A stretch of DNA of 15,874 bases from Deltaproteobacteria bacterium (GCA_019313725.1 JAFDAT010000040.1:1-15874); one strand, 5' to 3'; shown: positions 1-6,813, counted from the first letter of the stretch. A program made the numbers and translations. Notes: a model not told the origin generated them from the letters alone.

Positions 1-582
1 ATAGGCCTCGTCTACGATAACAACCACCTCGGCGGGAACACTGTTCAGAAACCGTTCGAAATCGTCTTTGGATATGCTGGTCCCGGTGGGATTGTTGGGG
101 TTGGTCAGAAAGATCATACGGGTCTTGTCATTAACCCTGGCGGCCATTTCATCCAGATCGATAGCCAGGGATTTCAAAGGCACCCGCACAGACCGTGCAG
201 AAGCGCTCCGCACCATGATATCGTACATCAGGAAGGACGGTTTGGGCATCACCGCCTCGTCACCGGGCATGAGCAAGGCGCGGGTCAGCATCGCGATGAT
301 GTCGTCCGAGCCGGCCCCTAAAACGATCTGTTCCGGAGGAACAGCGAATTTCTCCGACAATTTACCGACAAGTTCATATCCGCCACCGTCAGGGTAGCGG
401 TTGAGTTCACTCAAAATTCCCTGCAGCGCTTTCAGGGCCAGCGGCGACGGCCCGATGGGATTCTCATTGGAGGCTAATTTTATGGCGTGACGGACGCCCA
501 GTTCCCTTGCGAGCGCAGTAATGGGCTTCCCCGGCACATAGGGGGCGATGGATAGAATGGCCTCCGGAACTTTCAATTTCAT
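1..582 (-). CDS. hisC: Histidinol-phosphate aminotransferase (HisC), N-terminal part, cut by the window edge
   Basis: PLP-dependent class I/II aminotransferase that makes histidinol phosphate from imidazole-acetol phosphate and glutamate in histidine synthesis; it is cytosolic. The first 194 residues are present. Visible motifs are LASNENP (residues 36-42), GAGSDD (89-94, PLP phosphate region), TNPNNPTG (160-167) and the VDEAY stretch at the end, whose Asp191 should contact the PLP pyridine nitrogen. The catalytic lysine lies outside the window. The ATG is at 582, 13 bases after the stop of the oxidoreductase gamma gene, so it is probably the last gene seen of that operon; the ribosome site is weak. 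HisC-family enzymes can also act on aromatic amino acids, so the substrate is inferred from family resemblance only. Confidence 0.9.
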   Translation of the reverse strand, partial: MKLKVPEAILSIAPYVPGKPITALARELGVRHAIKLASNENPIGPSPLALKALQGILSELNRYPDGGGYELVGKLSEKFAVPPEQIVLGAGSDDIIAMLTRALLMPGDEAVMPKPSFLMYDIMVRSASARSVRVPLKSLAIDLDEMAARVNDKTRMIFLTNPNNPTGTSISKDDFERFLNSVPAEVVVIVDEAY

Positions 583-595
583 TCGACAACCCGGT

Positions 596-1135
596 TCAGT
601 CTTTTTTGGCCGCCTGGATACCTGCATCAACGGCTTGCATGTTCATGGGTATGAGTTTCTGTTTTTGGGCAAATTCTTCTTTTATCGACCCTTTCAAGGC
701 CTCGATGCCGACAACGCCGCTTCTGGCCACAAACGCTGCAAGGGCGATAATGTTGGCTGTTTTCACATTGCCCAGTTCTTTGGCCATTTCGACCACCGGC
801 ACCACCAGTTCATCAACATCGTCCCGGCCGCTGTTCACCGATATCAAGGACCCGTTGATGAATATGATGCCCCCCTTTTGCACCGCAGGGGCAAACTTCT
901 CCAGAGAGGGCCGGTTCATGGCCACCAGATGCCGCGGATTCTTGATTACCGGAGAACCAATAGGCTGGTCGCTGATCACGACAGTACAGTAAGCCGTACC
1001 GCCGCGCATTTCAGGCCCGTAGGAGGGAACCCACGACACCTCGAATCCCTCTTCCATGGCTGCGTGGGCAAGAATTTTACCAATCAGCATGATGCCCTGA
1101 CCGCCAAAACCGGCAAATTGAACTTCATTCTGCAT
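596..1135 (-). CDS. 2-oxoacid:ferredoxin oxidoreductase, gamma subunit
   Basis: Gamma subunit (179 residues) of a split, CoA-dependent 2-oxoacid:ferredoxin oxidoreductase. These enzymes decarboxylate a 2-oxoacid to its acyl-CoA and pass two electrons to ferredoxin. The protein has the family's N-terminal GFGGQG (residues 9-14) followed by SYGPEMRGG (38-46), the usual gamma-domain signature. The start at 1135 overlaps the beta stop codon by one base (TAATG), and a GGAGG sits just inside the end of the beta gene, so the two are probably translationally coupled. hisC follows after 13 bases. The substrate could be 2-oxoglutarate (KorC) or a branched-chain 2-oxoacid (Vor type); sequence alone does not settle it. 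Confidence 0.9.
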   Translation of the reverse strand: MQNEVQFAGFGGQGIMLIGKILAHAAMEEGFEVSWVPSYGPEMRGGTAYCTVVISDQPIGSPVIKNPRHLVAMNRPSLEKFAPAVQKGGIIFINGSLISVNSGRDDVDELVVPVVEMAKELGNVKTANIIALAAFVARSGVVGIEALKGSIKEEFAQKQKLIPMNMQAVDAGIQAAKKD

Positions 1136-1878
1136 TATACATCCTCCGGTGTTTTATATTCTCCCAGCTTATAGTATGGAAGCATCTTTTCCTCGGCCCA
1201 CGTGATCGCCTCAACCGGGTTAACCCCCCAGTTGGTTGGACAGGTGCTGATGATTTCGACAAGGCTGAAACACTTCCTGTCGAGCTGATACTGAAATGCC
1301 CGTTTGATAGCCTTTTTCGCTTTTACAATATACTTGGGTTTGAGGACAGCCTGCCTGACAATGTAGGCTGGCGTCTGGAGTGCGGCCAGCAGCTCGGCAA
1401 CCTTGATGGGCATGCCGACATCATCGACATTCCTGCCGAATGGTGATGTGGTGGTGCGTTGGCCCGGCATGGTTGTGGGCGCCATCTGGCCTCCGGTCAT
1501 TCCGTAAACGGCATTGTTCACGAAAATGGTCGTGAACTTCTCCCCGCGGTTGGCGGCATGAATGATTTCACCCATGCCGATACTGGCCAGGTCGCCGTCC
1601 CCCTGATAGGTAAAAACCGTCAGGTCCGGTCGTACGCGTTTGATGCCGGTAGCCATGGCCGGCGCCCTGCCGTGCGCCGCTTCCTGAAAATCGAATGTAA
1701 AATAATTATAGGCCAGCACGGCACAGCCGACAGGCGCAATACCCACGGTGCGTCCGCAAATACCGAGTTCGTCGATCACTTCCGCCACCAGTCGATGAAT
1801 TATACCGTGTGTGCATCCGGGACAATAGTGGGTCACCGCTAATGACATTGACTCCGGCCTGGCAAATGTTTTTCCCAT
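1135..1878 (-). CDS. 2-oxoacid:ferredoxin oxidoreductase, beta subunit (TPP-binding)
   Basis: Beta subunit (247 residues) carrying thiamine pyrophosphate and a [4Fe-4S] cluster. The TPP/Mg motif is GDGD (residues 93-96) followed by Asn121-Asn122. Four cysteines sit where the 2-oxoacid:ferredoxin oxidoreductase beta family binds its cluster: Cys19 and Cys22 in CPGCTHG, Cys52, and Cys213 in STCPTNW. The start at 1878 has GGAG seven bases upstream. The gene lies 74 bases after the alpha stop and overlaps the gamma start by one base. The length fits the short KorB/VorA-like type rather than the longer pyruvate-specific fused enzyme. It may be annotated as 2-oxoglutarate or as 3-methyl-2-oxobutanoate oxidoreductase beta. 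Confidence 0.92.
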   Translation of the reverse strand: MGKTFARPESMSLAVTHYCPGCTHGIIHRLVAEVIDELGICGRTVGIAPVGCAVLAYNYFTFDFQEAAHGRAPAMATGIKRVRPDLTVFTYQGDGDLASIGMGEIIHAANRGEKFTTIFVNNAVYGMTGGQMAPTTMPGQRTTTSPFGRNVDDVGMPIKVAELLAALQTPAYIVRQAVLKPKYIVKAKKAIKRAFQYQLDRKCFSLVEIISTCPTNWGVNPVEAITWAEEKMLPYYKLGEYKTPEDV

Positions 1879-1952
1879 TGCATATCTCCTTCAGGGCAAG
1901 GCCCCTAATATTCTACCTGATGCGCGTTATTCAGTAACGTGAATGTGATAAT

Positions 1953-3002
1953 TTATGCCACGACTTCTTCCGGCGTGGGCACATCACCGCCGCACTTGCC
2001 AAACCATTTGACCGGCTTTTTCCCCTGTACCGAACGCTCGATATCCTCGATCATCTGACCCATGCTCATTTCTATGCTGGCAACGACACTGCAATGGGTC
2101 ACGTCCGCAGCCGCCCTGATCTGGTCCTCCGGGAAAGGAAAGAGTGTCTGGGGACGGATCATCCCCACTTCGATGCCATCCGCCTTCATGCTGTCGATGG
2201 CTGTTCGGCAAACCCGGCTCATGGTCCCGTAGCTGACGATGAGCACGTTGTACGCCGAATCCGTGTTGTATGCCTCAAAGCGCACTTCCTCGCGCTTCAT
2301 TTGTTCATATTTCGATTTCAAAAGCAGGTTGTTGTTATTCAATGCCTCAGGATCGAGAAACAGGGATTTTACCAGGTTGCGCGTGTCGCTTTTGCGAGTG
2401 TCCAACCCGCTGGTCGCCCAGGCATCGTTGTTCAGCGGTTCCGTTTTCTTGCTATCCGGGAACTCCACCGGCTCCATCATCTGTCCGATAAGCCCGTCAC
2501 CAAGAATCATCACCGGATTTCTGTATTTCTCAGCCAGAGGAAAGGCATCCATCATCATCTCCACGGCTTCCTGAACACTGGCCGGCGCCATTACCAGCAG
2601 CCTGAAATCTCCGTGACCCAGGCTCTTGGTCGCTTGAAAGTAGTCGGCCTGGGACGGAAGAATGCCCCCCAGCCCCGGTCCGCCGCGCATGATGTTCACA
2701 AATACAGCGGGACACTGGGCACCGGCCATGTAGCTGATACCTTCACTCATCAGACTGATGCCTGGACTGGAAGAGGTTGTAAAGACCCTGGCGCCGGCGG
2801 CAGCTGCCCCGAATATCATGTAGGATACCGCCACCTCACTCTCGCCCTGAAGAAAGACGCCGCCGACTTCGGGCATCCGCCTTGCAAGGTATTCCGCGAC
2901 TTCGGATTGCGGGGTTATCGGATAAGCAAAATAATTTAGGCATCCCGACCGGATAGCCGCCTCCCCAATGGCCTCATTGCCTTTCATCAGTACTTTAGAC
3001 AT
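1953..3002 (-). CDS. vorB: 2-oxoacid:ferredoxin oxidoreductase, alpha subunit (VorB/KorA)
   Basis: Alpha subunit, 349 residues. The N-terminus SKVLMKGNEAIGEAAIRSGC is typical of proteins usually named VorB (3-methyl-2-oxobutanoate dehydrogenase subunit); KorA (2-oxoglutarate) is the other likely name. Motifs are YPITPQSE (27-34), the SSSPGISLMSEG loop (77-88) and RGGPG (106-110). The frame stays open upstream to an ATG at 3053, but the start at 3002 is preferred: GGAGGG lies five bases before it and the family begins there. The gap to the ferredoxin gene (120 bases) holds a stable hairpin. The delta-alpha-beta-gamma order matches the korDABC layout known from archaea and is common in anaerobes. 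Confidence 0.9.
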   Translation of the reverse strand: MSKVLMKGNEAIGEAAIRSGCLNYFAYPITPQSEVAEYLARRMPEVGGVFLQGESEVAVSYMIFGAAAAGARVFTTSSSPGISLMSEGISYMAGAQCPAVFVNIMRGGPGLGGILPSQADYFQATKSLGHGDFRLLVMAPASVQEAVEMMMDAFPLAEKYRNPVMILGDGLIGQMMEPVEFPDSKKTEPLNNDAWATSGLDTRKSDTRNLVKSLFLDPEALNNNNLLLKSKYEQMKREEVRFEAYNTDSAYNVLIVSYGTMSRVCRTAIDSMKADGIEVGMIRPQTLFPFPEDQIRAAADVTHCSVVASIEMSMGQMIEDIERSVQGKKPVKWFGKCGGDVPTPEEVVA

Positions 3003-3028
3003 TGTTCCCTCCAAGAATATTTCATCAC

Positions 3029-3052
3029 TGCCGCTTCCCCGGGAAGCAGGCA
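3029..3052 (-). other. Intercistronic hairpin between the ferredoxin and alpha genes
   Basis: TGCC plus GCTTCC (3029-3038) pairs with GGAAGC, one bulged A, then GGCA (3042-3052). This gives a ten-pair stem with a three-base loop, 27 bases ahead of the alpha start. No U-run follows on the minus strand, so it is not a standard terminator. It could protect or process the mRNA and so set subunit ratios; that role is inference. Confidence 0.45.
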
Positions 3053-3122
3053 ATTATCAGCAAAGGTTGTGTACAATTAGATCCGTTAGATGCAAAATGC
3101 CGTCGGCTCGTGTGCAGCGGCT

Positions 3123-3341
3123 TCATGCCGCTTTCTCTTCTGCAATTGTGATCGCGACATCCGGGCACATCCTGCAGCATGTCGCACAGTAAATACAGTC
3201 TTCCGGTCGTGCTCGATAGGCAGGAAAATACCCTTTGGAACTGACCTTGCTCTCAAGTTCCAGAACCTTTTTCGGGCATACGGTGACACATAAACCGCAC
3301 CCTTTGCAGTACTCGATATCGATCGAATAAACATAGGCCAT
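3123..3341 (-). CDS. 2-oxoacid:ferredoxin oxidoreductase, delta subunit (2x[4Fe-4S] ferredoxin)
   Basis: A 72-residue dicluster ferredoxin with two CxxCxxCxxxCP motifs, CKGCGLCVTVCP and CIYCATCCRMCP. It presumably takes electrons from the beta-subunit cluster of the oxidoreductase encoded next to it and hands them to soluble ferredoxin. The frame is open back to an ATG at 3413, but the 24 extra residues do not resemble a ferredoxin. The ATG at 3341 has AGGAG at a proper distance (GAAGGAGATTTAACG before the ATG) and begins exactly where family members do. It is the first gene of the enzyme's delta-alpha-beta-gamma set, with its own promoter candidate just upstream. Confidence 0.92.
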   Translation of the reverse strand: MAYVYSIDIEYCKGCGLCVTVCPKKVLELESKVSSKGYFPAYRARPEDCIYCATCCRMCPDVAITIAEEKAA

Positions 3342-3371
3342 CGTTAAATCTCCTTCATTATTATTTTGCAA

Positions 3372-3400
3372 ATTTTCATGAACAGTCTTTGGTGTGTCAA
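3372..3400 (-). promoter_or_regulatory. Candidate sigma-70 promoter for the oxidoreductase genes
   Basis: Read on the minus strand, a perfect TTGACA (3400-3395) is followed after 17 bases by GAAAAT (3377-3372; 4 of 6 to TATAAT). Transcription would start near 3365, leaving a leader of about 25 bases with the ferredoxin ribosome site. It lies directly downstream of a terminator-like hairpin, which makes a separate transcript for the enzyme subunits plausible. Confidence 0.4.
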
Positions 3401-3428
3401 TAGCCCAATTCAAAATGAAAAGGATGTC

Positions 3429-3458
3429 TCATGCTCCGTTGTAGCAGGTTGAGCATGA
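3429..3458 (-). terminator. Terminator-like hairpin after the P-loop ATPase gene
   Basis: TCATGCTC (3429-3436) pairs perfectly with GAGCATGA (3451-3458) around a 14-base loop, four bases beyond the ATPase stop codon on the minus strand. The following minus-strand bases are T-rich but interrupted, so termination would be partial at best. Confidence 0.4.
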
Positions 3459-3462
3459 AAAT

Positions 3463-4158
3463 TTATGTCAATGCGACCGCCTGTTTCCAGGGCGGCACAA
3501 GTTGTCTCTTTATGGTCAGCACCGGACATGCGAAACGGCCGGTGTCAACGTCGGCCTTCAGTATTTCCGGCACAGTGACGAATTCAAGTTTCAAGCCGCT
3601 CTGGCGAGCGAATTCGGCTGCAAATTCATACCCATCGTAGATATGTCCGGCCTGCGTCTCGTCAATCAGGTTGGCATTCCCGACAATACCCGTCATTTCT
3701 ACTTTGGAGGCCGCTTCGATTTCGCTTTTTATTTTGAGGCACCCTTCAACGGTCTCCGTGAATGGCCGGAACGGGTTAACCACCTGAAGCATCTTGAAGG
3801 ATATGCCCTGCAACCTGTCCGCCAGAGTTGCCAGAACGGTGGCACCGACATCGTCCCCGCCCGTATCCAGGATCACCATGGCTGTTTGCTCCCGAATGGC
3901 GCCGGCCACTTGCGGGGCCAGAATAGGAAGATCCGCCGTCATGTACTGTTCAGGGGGCAGAATGACCTCTATGCCAAGATTTCGCAGTTGATGGCGGGCT
4001 TCGCGCGTCCTGAAATAAGGGTTGACCAGATCCAGGTCGGCCAGGCGGACTTCGGTCCCTCCCGAATTTCGCTCTGCGGCCAGATTGACGGAAACCTCGG
4101 TTTTACCGCTGCCGTAGTTTCCCGTTATGATAACAATACCGTCCAGATCTATTTTCAT
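3463..4158 (-). CDS. P-loop ATPase of the MinD/CobQ/ParA class, linked to the oxidoreductase genes
   Basis: A 231-residue cytosolic SIMIBI-class nucleotide-binding protein of unknown role. The Walker A motif is GNYGSGKT (residues 13-20). It is followed by ADLDLVNPYFR (40-50) and a hydrophobic strand ending VILDTGGDDVGA (95-106), placed like Walker B/switch II. There are no cluster cysteines like those of the Mrp/Nbp35 carriers and no membrane segment. It opens the minus-strand block, 121 bases before the ferredoxin gene. The start at 4158 has no good ribosome site; GGGGAG is about 20 bases off. The position suggests help with assembly or regulation of the oxidoreductase, but this is inference from neighbourhood only. 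It may appear in databases as a CobQ/CobB/MinD/ParA domain protein. Confidence 0.85.
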   Translation of the reverse strand: MKIDLDGIVIITGNYGSGKTEVSVNLAAERNSGGTEVRLADLDLVNPYFRTREARHQLRNLGIEVILPPEQYMTADLPILAPQVAGAIREQTAMVILDTGGDDVGATVLATLADRLQGISFKMLQVVNPFRPFTETVEGCLKIKSEIEAASKVEMTGIVGNANLIDETQAGHIYDGYEFAAEFARQSGLKLEFVTVPEILKADVDTGRFACPVLTIKRQLVPPWKQAVALT

Positions 4159-4258
4159 ATTTTAAACGATATGGAATGCTCCCCGTATTCGGATCCGCCC
4201 TTCAGGCACCGATCGTGCAGTAAAAGCAACCACCGAGCCCGCCGATCAACAAAATTGC

Positions 4259-4287
4259 TTTGTATTTTCTATTTCTTAGAGTGTCAA
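4259..4287 (-). promoter_or_regulatory. Candidate sigma-70 promoter for the ATPase-oxidoreductase-hisC block
   Basis: On the minus strand a perfect TTGACA (4287-4282) is followed after exactly 17 bases by TACAAA (4264-4259; 4 of 6 to TATAAT). The start point would be near 4252, giving a leader of about 95 bases before the ATPase gene. Confidence 0.45.
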
Positions 4288-4391
4288 CCCCAAATGTATT
4301 CCTAAAGGCGTCGCAATAGGCCTTTTGCAGCTTTTTATCGCCCCCGATATGTGCTATTCTTGTTTACGCCTGAATCGAAACGAGGTTACCG

Positions 4392-4431
4392 AGGCTCATG
4401 CCAATGACTCATGTTTGGAGCATTTGAGCCT
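4392..4431 (+). other. Leader hairpin upstream of the NamZ gene
   Basis: AGGCTCA (4392-4398) pairs with TGAGCCT (4425-4431). Inside it CCAA (4401-4404) pairs with TTGG (4415-4418) around a ten-base loop. It lies about 70 bases before the ATG at 4501, so it would be in the 5' leader. No known riboswitch class is recognised and the function is unknown. Confidence 0.3.
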
Positions 4432-4500
4432 TTGATATTTGGATTTAGGATTTCGCGGTAAACCCTTACCCGGGTATCTACCATTTTTGGAGTATAGGTC

Positions 4501-5679
4501 ATGCAACAAGTGGTTACCGGTCTGGAAAACCTGATAAAATCCCCGCCGGAATGGCTGGCCGGAAAAGCTGTGGGGTTGTTGTGCAATCCTGCATCGGTCG
4601 ACAGCCGACTGCGGCATGCCCGGTTATTGATCGATTCACGGTTACCCTGCAGCATCAGGGCGCTTTTCTCACCGCAGCACGGTTTCTTCTCTGAAAAACA
4701 GGACAACATGGTCACGTCGGAAGACCTGCTGGATCCGCTACTGCGTGTGCCCGTGTACAGCCTCTACGGGAAAACCCGCATCCCGGAACCAAGGATGTTT
4801 GCCGACATCGATGTTCTGATCATCGACCTGCAGGATGTCGGGACCCGCGTATATACCTTTATGTACACAATGGCCTATTGTCTGGAAGCAGCACGGCAGC
4901 ACGATGTCAAGGTGCTGTTGCTGGACCGGCCTAACCCGGTGGGGGGTCTTGCCGTGGAGGGCAACTGTCTGTCGCCGGAATACACTTCTTTTGTGGGGCG
5001 GTATCCCATACCCATGCGCCACGGCCTCACCATGGGCGAATTGGCCCTGTTGTTCAACAGGCAATATGGCATATCCTGTAATCTGGAAGTCGTGCCCATG
5101 TCCGGCTGGAAGCGCGGCATGCTGTTTTCGGAAACCGGGCTACCCTGGGTTGCGCCGTCCCCGAATCTTCCAACCCCTGCGTCCGCCATGGTCTATCCCG
5201 GCCAGGTCATCTGGGAAGGGACCAATGTTTCCGAAGGCAGAGGTACGACACAGCCCTTTGAATTGTGCGGTGCGCCGTACATCGACCCGGTGGAAATCAT
5301 CGCATTCCTTCATGAAAAAGCAATGCCCGGGGTTATCCTCAGAAGCACCGCGTTCGAACCGACAGCCAACAAGTGGCGGAAAATGCTCTGCCGGGGTTTT
5401 CAAATTCATATTCATGACCCCGGGCTGTACAGGCCCTATGCCGCAACACTCTTGCTACTGCAGGGGGTGATATCCTGCCATGCAGACGCATTCGAGTGGA
5501 AGAAGCCGCCCTATGAATACGAATTCAAAAAATTACCCATCGATCTCATCATCGGCAGCAGGGAAATCCGCGAACGGGTTGAGAACCTGGAACCTCTCGA
5601 GACCATTATCAATTCATGGAAAGACGAAACTGAATCCTTTCGATGCACAAGCCGGAAATACTATTTATATGACGAATAA
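4501..5679 (+). CDS. namZ: DUF1343 / NamZ-type exo-beta-N-acetylmuramidase
   Basis: A 392-residue member of the DUF1343 (YbbC/NamZ, GH171) family. The Bacillus subtilis member NamZ removes N-acetylmuramic acid from the non-reducing end of peptidoglycan fragments. Family blocks in order are FSPQHG (56-61), IDLQDVGTRVYTF (108-120), LDRPNPVGG (141-149), RHGLTMGE (173-180), WVAPSPNLPT (216-225) and the hallmark EGTNVSEGRGTTQPFE (239-254). The N-terminus has no signal peptide, so a cytoplasmic enzyme acting on imported fragments is likely, unlike the secreted Bacillus enzyme. The start has GGAG eight bases upstream. Same-strand genes downstream are an RNase H, plsB and a MurU-AmgK fusion; the last would use the MurNAc released. 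Family is sure; exact activity is inferred. Confidence 0.88.
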   Translation: MQQVVTGLENLIKSPPEWLAGKAVGLLCNPASVDSRLRHARLLIDSRLPCSIRALFSPQHGFFSEKQDNMVTSEDLLDPLLRVPVYSLYGKTRIPEPRMFADIDVLIIDLQDVGTRVYTFMYTMAYCLEAARQHDVKVLLLDRPNPVGGLAVEGNCLSPEYTSFVGRYPIPMRHGLTMGELALLFNRQYGISCNLEVVPMSGWKRGMLFSETGLPWVAPSPNLPTPASAMVYPGQVIWEGTNVSEGRGTTQPFELCGAPYIDPVEIIAFLHEKAMPGVILRSTAFEPTANKWRKMLCRGFQIHIHDPGLYRPYAATLLLLQGVISCHADAFEWKKPPYEYEFKKLPIDLIIGSREIRERVENLEPLETIINSWKDETESFRCTSRKYYLYDE

Positions 5680-5791
5680 ATTTTCATGCCTCTCGCGTAC
5701 AACAATGCCTGAAACAAAAAAAATTTCGGAAATATTCGTAGGATCATATTAACGTAAACATGAAAATCTATTCGGGTGGAAATTATCGACC

Positions 5792-6466
5792 ATGAACAAG
5801 CCGGGTTGGAAACGCATGTGTTTCAAAGGGAACAAGGTGTGGGTTGCCATGGACGCGGACGATCTCCCCGAAGTCAATAAAGGCAAAGTGCTGATCAAAT
5901 ACCAGCTCGACCAATCGCACGAATACCAGGTCCATCCCCAGAGTGTAAGGCCCCTGCCCCAAAAGGGGGGCTGCAAACCCGATTCAAATACCGGAGCCAC
6001 TGCCGCTGCGACGCGCGACAGCGATGGCAAGAGCGGCCGCCAAGCCGACGATGAAGCAACCATCCACGCCTATACCGACGGTGCTTCATCCGGAAACCCC
6101 GGTCCGGCCGGTATCGGTATTTTTCTTCGTTATGGCGTGCACGAGAAAGAAATTTCGCAGTACATCGGGATTGCCACCAACAACATCGCCGAACTCGAAG
6201 CCATTCGAACCGGACTCTCCGAAATCAAAAACACCGGACTGCCGGTGCGTATTTATACGGACAGCAGTTATGCTGTTGGATTGCTCACCCAAGGCTGGAA
6301 GCCCAAAAAAAACCATGATCTTGTCGCATCAATCACGGAACTGATGAAACTTTTCAAGGATTTGAAATTCATCAAGGTCAAGGGACACTCCGGCAACGCG
6401 GGCAATGAAAAGGCGGACCGGCTGGCAACCGGCGCCATTAAATCTGCCGCAGCAGCCCGGAAATAA
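5792..6466 (+). CDS. rnhA: Ribonuclease HI with an extra N-terminal domain
   Basis: A 224-residue protein that cleaves RNA in RNA-DNA hybrids. The RNase HI domain covers about residues 90-216 and keeps the full active site: Asp96 in YTDGASSGNPGP, Glu134 in NNIAELEA, Asp157 in IYTDSSYA, His199 and Asp209 in VKGHSGNAGNEKAD. Ahead of it is a basic, strand-rich segment (about 8-55, KRMCFKGNKVWVAMD and on), then a polar linker (56-88) rich in Gly, Ser, Asp and Lys. This segment does not look like the eukaryotic hybrid-binding domain; I recognise it only as an extension seen in some Desulfobacterota RNases H. GGTGGA lies eleven bases before the ATG. The gene ends at a strong terminator. Confidence 0.92.
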   Translation: MNKPGWKRMCFKGNKVWVAMDADDLPEVNKGKVLIKYQLDQSHEYQVHPQSVRPLPQKGGCKPDSNTGATAAATRDSDGKSGRQADDEATIHAYTDGASSGNPGPAGIGIFLRYGVHEKEISQYIGIATNNIAELEAIRTGLSEIKNTGLPVRIYTDSSYAVGLLTQGWKPKKNHDLVASITELMKLFKDLKFIKVKGHSGNAGNEKADRLATGAIKSAAAARK

Positions 6467-6504
6467 AAAAGCGGCCCGCGTCAATAAACGACAGGCCGCT
6501 TTTT
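6465..6504. terminator. Bidirectional rho-independent terminator
   Basis: AAAAAGCGGCC (6466-6476) pairs with GGCCGCTTTTT (6494-6504) around a 17-base loop. The A-run and T-run flanking the GC core let it work for the RNase H gene on the plus strand and for the small membrane-protein gene on the minus strand. It overlaps the last base of the RNase H stop codon. Confidence 0.88.
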
Positions 6505-6528
6505 CGATCAAACAATAAAAATACTATC

Positions 6529-6813
6529 TTAAGATTCTTCTTTTTTCAGGGTCTCGATCTCTTTTTTCAGCTCGTCGATCTCCTGCGTGTATTTTCCGTC
6601 ATCATCGGACGCACTGGCCGCATCAAAAGATGAGTCGTCTTTTTTCCATGTGTCTTTAAGCTCGTCAAACCCTAGATAGAGGGCCAATCCTCCGCCGAGA
6701 AGCAGCATCACGGGCAACGCACCCGCCACTAGCTGCAAAAAAGCGCCAAACCACACCGAAAGGCCAATCAGCCCCAGAACCGCTGCTACCGCACCACCAA
6801 TCAACGTTTTCAT
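6529..6813 (-). CDS. Small two-helix membrane protein with a C-terminal coiled coil (MamI-like layout)
   Basis: 94 residues, function unknown. Two hydrophobic helices (about 4-22 and 28-48) rich in Gly, Ala and Leu are joined by a very short turn. An acidic, Ser/Asp-rich linker (about 58-74) follows, then a charged heptad-like tail (75-92, EIDELKKEIETLKK) that should form a coiled coil. A very strong purine-rich ribosome site (GGAGGGGGAG) precedes the ATG at 6813. It stands alone between a terminator and the divergent plsB. The pattern LGLIGLSVW, aromatic/Leu turn, GALPVMLLLGGGLAL recalls from memory the magnetosome protein MamI, but there are no other magnetosome genes here, so the resemblance may reflect topology alone. 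Confidence 0.8.
   Translation of the reverse strand: MKTLIGGAVAAVLGLIGLSVWFGAFLQLVAGALPVMLLLGGGLALYLGFDELKDTWKKDDSSFDAASASDDDGKYTQEIDELKKEIETLKKEES

Larger units (their letters stand above)
4159..4500. other. Divergent intergenic region between the ATPase and NamZ genes
   Basis: This 342-base gap separates divergently transcribed genes. It holds the minus-strand promoter candidate at 4259-4287, a plus-strand leader hairpin at 4392-4431, a ten-base palindrome TACCCGGGTA at 4467-4476, and GGAG ahead of the ATG at 4501. I found no convincing plus-strand promoter; the best (TTGCAG, 17 bases, TATGTG at 4325-4353) matches only three of six in each box. No coding frame with family resemblance was seen. 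Confidence 0.7.

Noticed and set aside
548..1174. Plus-strand open frame (208 codons) opposite the gamma subunit gene
   Set aside because: Antisense shadow of a gene with clear motifs; composition unlike a folded protein.
2094..2939. Long plus-strand open frame (281 codons) opposite the alpha subunit gene
   Set aside because: It is a mirror of a well-supported gene on the other strand, has no family motifs, is His/Arg-rich and low in real-protein character, and has no ribosome site.
3003..3053. Upstream ATG that would add 17 residues to the alpha subunit
   Set aside because: Family members begin at the internal MSKVLMKGNE, which has its own GGAGGG ribosome site.
3502..4305. Plus-strand open frame (267 codons) opposite the P-loop ATPase gene
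   Set aside because: Antisense to a gene with intact Walker motifs; no recognisable domain and it runs across the promoter region.
4325..4353. TTGCAG, 17 bases, TATGTG as a promoter for the NamZ gene
   Set aside because: Only three of six matches in each box; not better than chance in an AT-rich gap.
4835..5470. Plus-strand 211-codon frame inside the NamZ gene in another reading frame
   Set aside because: Trp/Cys/Pro-rich out-of-frame translation of a gene that has all family motifs in its own frame; no frameshift is needed.
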